A stretch of 6,323 bases of DNA from Treponema sp. (GTDB lineage Bacteria > Spirochaetota > Spirochaetia > Treponematales > Breznakiellaceae), in contig JAIRRR010000050.1 of assembly GCA_031255875.1 (NCBI GenBank), forward strand, positions 1-6,323, in the 5' to 3' direction. Of the stretch, positions 3,873 to 6,323 are shown piece by piece. Positions within the stretch are counted from its first letter, which is position 1. Every line of letters begins with the position of its first letter. A model generated the notes under the pieces. The model ran no database searches. It was not told the origin of the DNA and saw nothing but the letters and a program-made list of their open reading frames with translations. Both the position numbers and the translations under genes were made by a program.

Positions 3873-6323
3873 ATGCCGTCATCCATAAAAAGAGTCTTTG
3901 TCGGGAAGAAGCCGGGGTTTGATGTCGAGGCCGGGGGTATTCTGGCCGATATAGCCGGATTCCTGGGCGTCCAGTACGGCGAGCTTGCCCGGCTCGAAGG
4001 GCTGCGCCTTTTCAACCGCTACGACGTGGGCCGGCTGGACGCGGATCAGTTCAGGCGGACGGTGGACCTGGTGCTTTCGGAGGCCCAGTGCGACCAGGTG
4101 TTTTACGGCGAATCCCTCCCCCTGGAAGAAAACGAGCGGGCCTTTGCGGTCGAGTACCTGGCCGGGCAGTACGATCAGAGGGCCGACTCGGCGGAGCAGT
4201 GCGCGGAACTGGTCACAGGCATAAGGCCCGTTGTGCGGAGCGCGAGGGTCTTCATCCTCAGGGCCGGCGGCGCTCCTGTTTCGGACGCGGCCCTGGAAGC
4301 GGTAAAACGCTACCTTATCAACCCGGTGGATTCCCGCGAGGCCCGCGCGGATCTGCCCCTGTCGCTCGAACCGGAAGAGCAGGCCGTGCCGGACGTGCCG
4401 GCGCTTGAGGGTTTTGCCCATGCGGACGATGAGGCGCTGGCCGCCGTGCGCGGGGAATACGGCCTTGCCATGAGCGCCGGCGATCTTCGCTGCTGCCGGG
4501 ATTACTTTAAAAGCGAGGGCCGGGACCCTACCCTGACCGAGCTGCGCGTCCTGGACACGTACTGGTCGGATCATTGCAGGCACACGACGTTCAACACCGT
4601 GCTTGAGCGGATCGAGATCGAGGCCGCCCCGGGCGGCGGGGGCGGCGCCGAGATAGAGGCCGGCCTGAGAAGCGCCCTGTCGCTCTACGATCAAGCCCGG
4701 CAGGAAGTCTACGGCGGGGCCGGGCAGGATCACGGGCGCACTTTAATGGACATGGCCGTTATCGGGACAAAGGCGCTGAAAAAGCGCGGCCTTGTCCCGG
4801 ACCTGGACGAATCAAGGGAAATTAACGCCTGCACGGTCAAGGTTGACGCCGAATTCAGCGGCGGCCGCACGGAACCCTGGCTCCTGCTTTTCAAGAACGA
4901 GACGCACAACCACCCTACGGAGATCGAACCTTTCGGCGGCGCGGCGACCTGCCTCGGCGGCGCTATCCGGGACCCCCTGTCGGGCAGGGCCTTTGTGCAC
5001 CAGGCCATGCGGGTAAGCGGCGGCGGCGACCCGCGCCAAAAGCTGGCCGATACCCTGCCCGGGAAACTCCCCCAGCTGAAAATCGCCCGCGAGGCTGCGG
5101 CGGGCTACTCTTCCTACGGGAACCAGATCGGCCTTGCCACGGGCCAGGTGGCGGAATTCTACCATCCGGGTTTTATCGCCAAACGCCTGGAGCTGGGCGC
5201 GGTGATCGGCGCTGTCCCCGCGTCCTGGGTACGCCGGGAGGAGCCGGGGCCGGGGGATCTGGTGCTTCTGGTCGGGGGCAGGACCGGCCGGGACGGGATA
5301 GGCGGGGCGACAGGTTCCTCAAAGGCCCATACCGGGGAATCCGTGGAAAATTCCGGGGCCGAGGTGCAGAAGGGCAACGCGGTAGAGGAACGGAAACTCC
5401 AGCGGCTCTTCCGCAAGGAAAAAGTGGCCCGGCTTATCAAGCGCTGCAACGACTTTGGTGCGGGCGGGGTTTCGGTGGCCGTGGGGGAGCTCGCGGACGG
5501 CCTCGACATCGATCTGGACGCGGTGCCGAAAAAGTACGCAGGCCTTGACGGGACCGAGCTTGCCGTAAGCGAGTCCCAGGAACGCATGGCAGTAGTGATC
5601 GAGGCCGCCCGCGCGGAGGACTTTATCCGCGAGGCCGCCGCGGAAAACCTGACGGCGGTCGTTATCGCGAAGGTAACGCCGGGCGGGGACCGGGCGCGGC
5701 TCCGCATGTTCTGGCGGGGCAGGGCTGTGGCGGACCTCTCCCGTTCCTTCCTCAACACCAACGGCGCGGGCAGGAGCGCGGCGGCAAAAATCCCCGCGCG
5801 GATCGGCGCTTCCGGCCGGGGCCGCGAGCCGCTTCCGGCCGGGGTACTGCTCGACGATCTGGAACGTGAGCTTGCCTCCCTGCGGAGCGGCAGCCGCCGG
5901 GGACTCCAGGAGCGTTTCGACGGTTCCATCGGGGCCTTGTCGGTACTGTTCCCCTGGGGCGGCAGGACGCAGGGGACCGCCGAATGCGGAATGGCCGCGC
6001 TGCTTCCGGCGCTGGGAAAACAGTGCCGCACGGCAAGCCTTCTGAGTTTCGGCTACGACCCGGAACTTTCCGCGCTGAGCCCCTACCTGGGCGCCAAAGG
6101 CGCGATCCGGGAGGCGCTGGCGAAATTCGCCTGCCTGGGGGGCGACCCCTGGAAAGCCCGCCTGGCCCTCCAGGAGTACTTTGAACGCGCCGAATCCGCC
6201 GAATCCTGGGGAAAGCCCGCCGCCGCCCTGCTCGGCGCGCTGGAGGCCCAGCTCGCGCTGGGCGTTCCGGCAATCGGGGGAAAGGACTCCATGTCCGGCA
6301 CTTACCGCGACGAGAGCCGGGGC
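3873..6323 (+). CDS. purL: Phosphoribosylformylglycinamidine synthase, long single-chain PurL (3' end cut by window edge)
   Basis: This enzyme converts FGAR, glutamine and ATP to FGAM in step four of cytosolic purine synthesis. The 817 codons seen run off the right edge; long PurL proteins have roughly 1,240-1,300 residues, so about two thirds is present. The N-terminal domain is followed by the signature DTYWSDHCRHTTF (228-240), including the conserved H234. The first AIRS-like half has the nucleotide/metal segment FKNETHNHPTEIEPFGG (340-356), YGNQIG, GGRTGRDGIGG (468-478), VQKGNAVEERKLQRL and NDFGAGG (526-532). The second half begins with GTAECGMAALLP-like sequence and reaches GGKDSM (802-807). 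The glutaminase domain must lie beyond the window. Motif spelling resembles the clade II enzymes of Clostridia, Bacteroidetes and treponemes more than the enterobacterial form. No frameshift is seen. A Gly5 run (254-258) is a small loop variation. The gene is divergent from the polyene-type operon. Confidence 0.95.
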   Translation, partial: MPSSIKRVFVGKKPGFDVEAGGILADIAGFLGVQYGELARLEGLRLFNRYDVGRLDADQFRRTVDLVLSEAQCDQVFYGESLPLEENERAFAVEYLAGQYDQRADSAEQCAELVTGIRPVVRSARVFILRAGGAPVSDAALEAVKRYLINPVDSREARADLPLSLEPEEQAVPDVPALEGFAHADDEALAAVRGEYGLAMSAGDLRCCRDYFKSEGRDPTLTELRVLDTYWSDHCRHTTFNTVLERIEIEAAPGGGGGAEIEAGLRSALSLYDQARQEVYGGAGQDHGRTLMDMAVIGTKALKKRGLVPDLDESREINACTVKVDAEFSGGRTEPWLLLFKNETHNHPTEIEPFGGAATCLGGAIRDPLSGRAFVHQAMRVSGGGDPRQKLADTLPGKLPQLKIAREAAAGYSSYGNQIGLATGQVAEFYHPGFIAKRLELGAVIGAVPASWVRREEPGPGDLVLLVGGRTGRDGIGGATGSSKAHTGESVENSGAEVQKGNAVEERKLQRLFRKEKVARLIKRCNDFGAGGVSVAVGELADGLDIDLDAVPKKYAGLDGTELAVSESQERMAVVIEAARAEDFIREAAAENLTAVVIAKVTPGGDRARLRMFWRGRAVADLSRSFLNTNGAGRSAAAKIPARIGASGRGREPLPAGVLLDDLERELASLRSGSRRGLQERFDGSIGALSVLFPWGGRTQGTAECGMAALLPALGKQCRTASLLSFGYDPELSALSPYLGAKGAIREALAKFACLGGDPWKARLALQEYFERAESAESWGKPAAALLGALEAQLALGVPAIGGKDSMSGTYRDESRG

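Noticed and set aside
4623..4637. GCCGCCC/GGGCGGC near-palindrome in purL
   Set aside because: It encodes an Ala-Ala-Pro-Gly run with GC-rich codons, so the symmetry is readily explained by composition.
3879..4733. Open frame of 284 codons on the minus strand, antisense to the start of purL
   Set aside because: purL is unambiguous here; the frame has no recognisable domain and reflects GC-rich codon structure.
5159..6031. Open frame of 290 codons on the minus strand, antisense to purL
   Set aside because: It is a Ser/Arg/Pro-rich shadow with no motifs, opposite conserved PurL segments.

Overview
The window is a GC-rich stretch of bacterial DNA, and almost every base of it is coding. It holds two divergently oriented transcription units. 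On the minus strand is a tightly packed four-gene operon (3676 down to the left edge): a hotdog dehydratase-like protein, an SDR ketoreductase, a FabF-type ketosynthase and a SAM-dependent methyltransferase that is cut by the edge. On the plus strand, from 3873 to the right edge, is the first 817 codons of a large single-chain phosphoribosylformylglycinamidine synthase (purL), for which no stop is reached. A 196-bp intergenic region (3677-3872) separates them and carries a believable promoter for each unit, a 19-bp tandem repeat and two inverted repeats.

The minus-strand order DH > KR > KS matches the apeP-apeQ-apeR block of aryl polyene (APE) pigment clusters, and relatives occur in flexirubin/dialkylresorcinol-type clusters. 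The three fatty-acid-synthase-like enzymes would elongate and reduce an acyl-ACP chain. The methyltransferase would modify the aryl head group or another part of the product. The dehydratase-like protein lacks the usual catalytic His, as expected for a partner subunit of an ApeI/ApeP-type pair. Carrier proteins, the second KS or chain-length factor, a starter ligase and export genes are not in the window. If this is a full cluster they should lie to the left, beyond the methyltransferase. Genes overlap by 4 nt or are separated by 3-8 nt, so translation is probably coupled.

PurL is of the long kind (N-terminal domain, two AIRS-like halves, C-terminal glutaminase) and its motif spelling resembles the clade found in Clostridia, Bacteroidetes and spirochaetes. 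The product type of an APE-like operon points to a Gram-negative envelope. A high-GC spirochaete (treponeme relative) would reconcile these, but that is a guess and not something the sequence proves.

The intergenic promoters face away from each other with their -35 elements about 31 bp apart, so one regulator bound between them could affect both pigment-type and purine genes. No RNA genes, insertion sequences or CRISPR arrays are visible.
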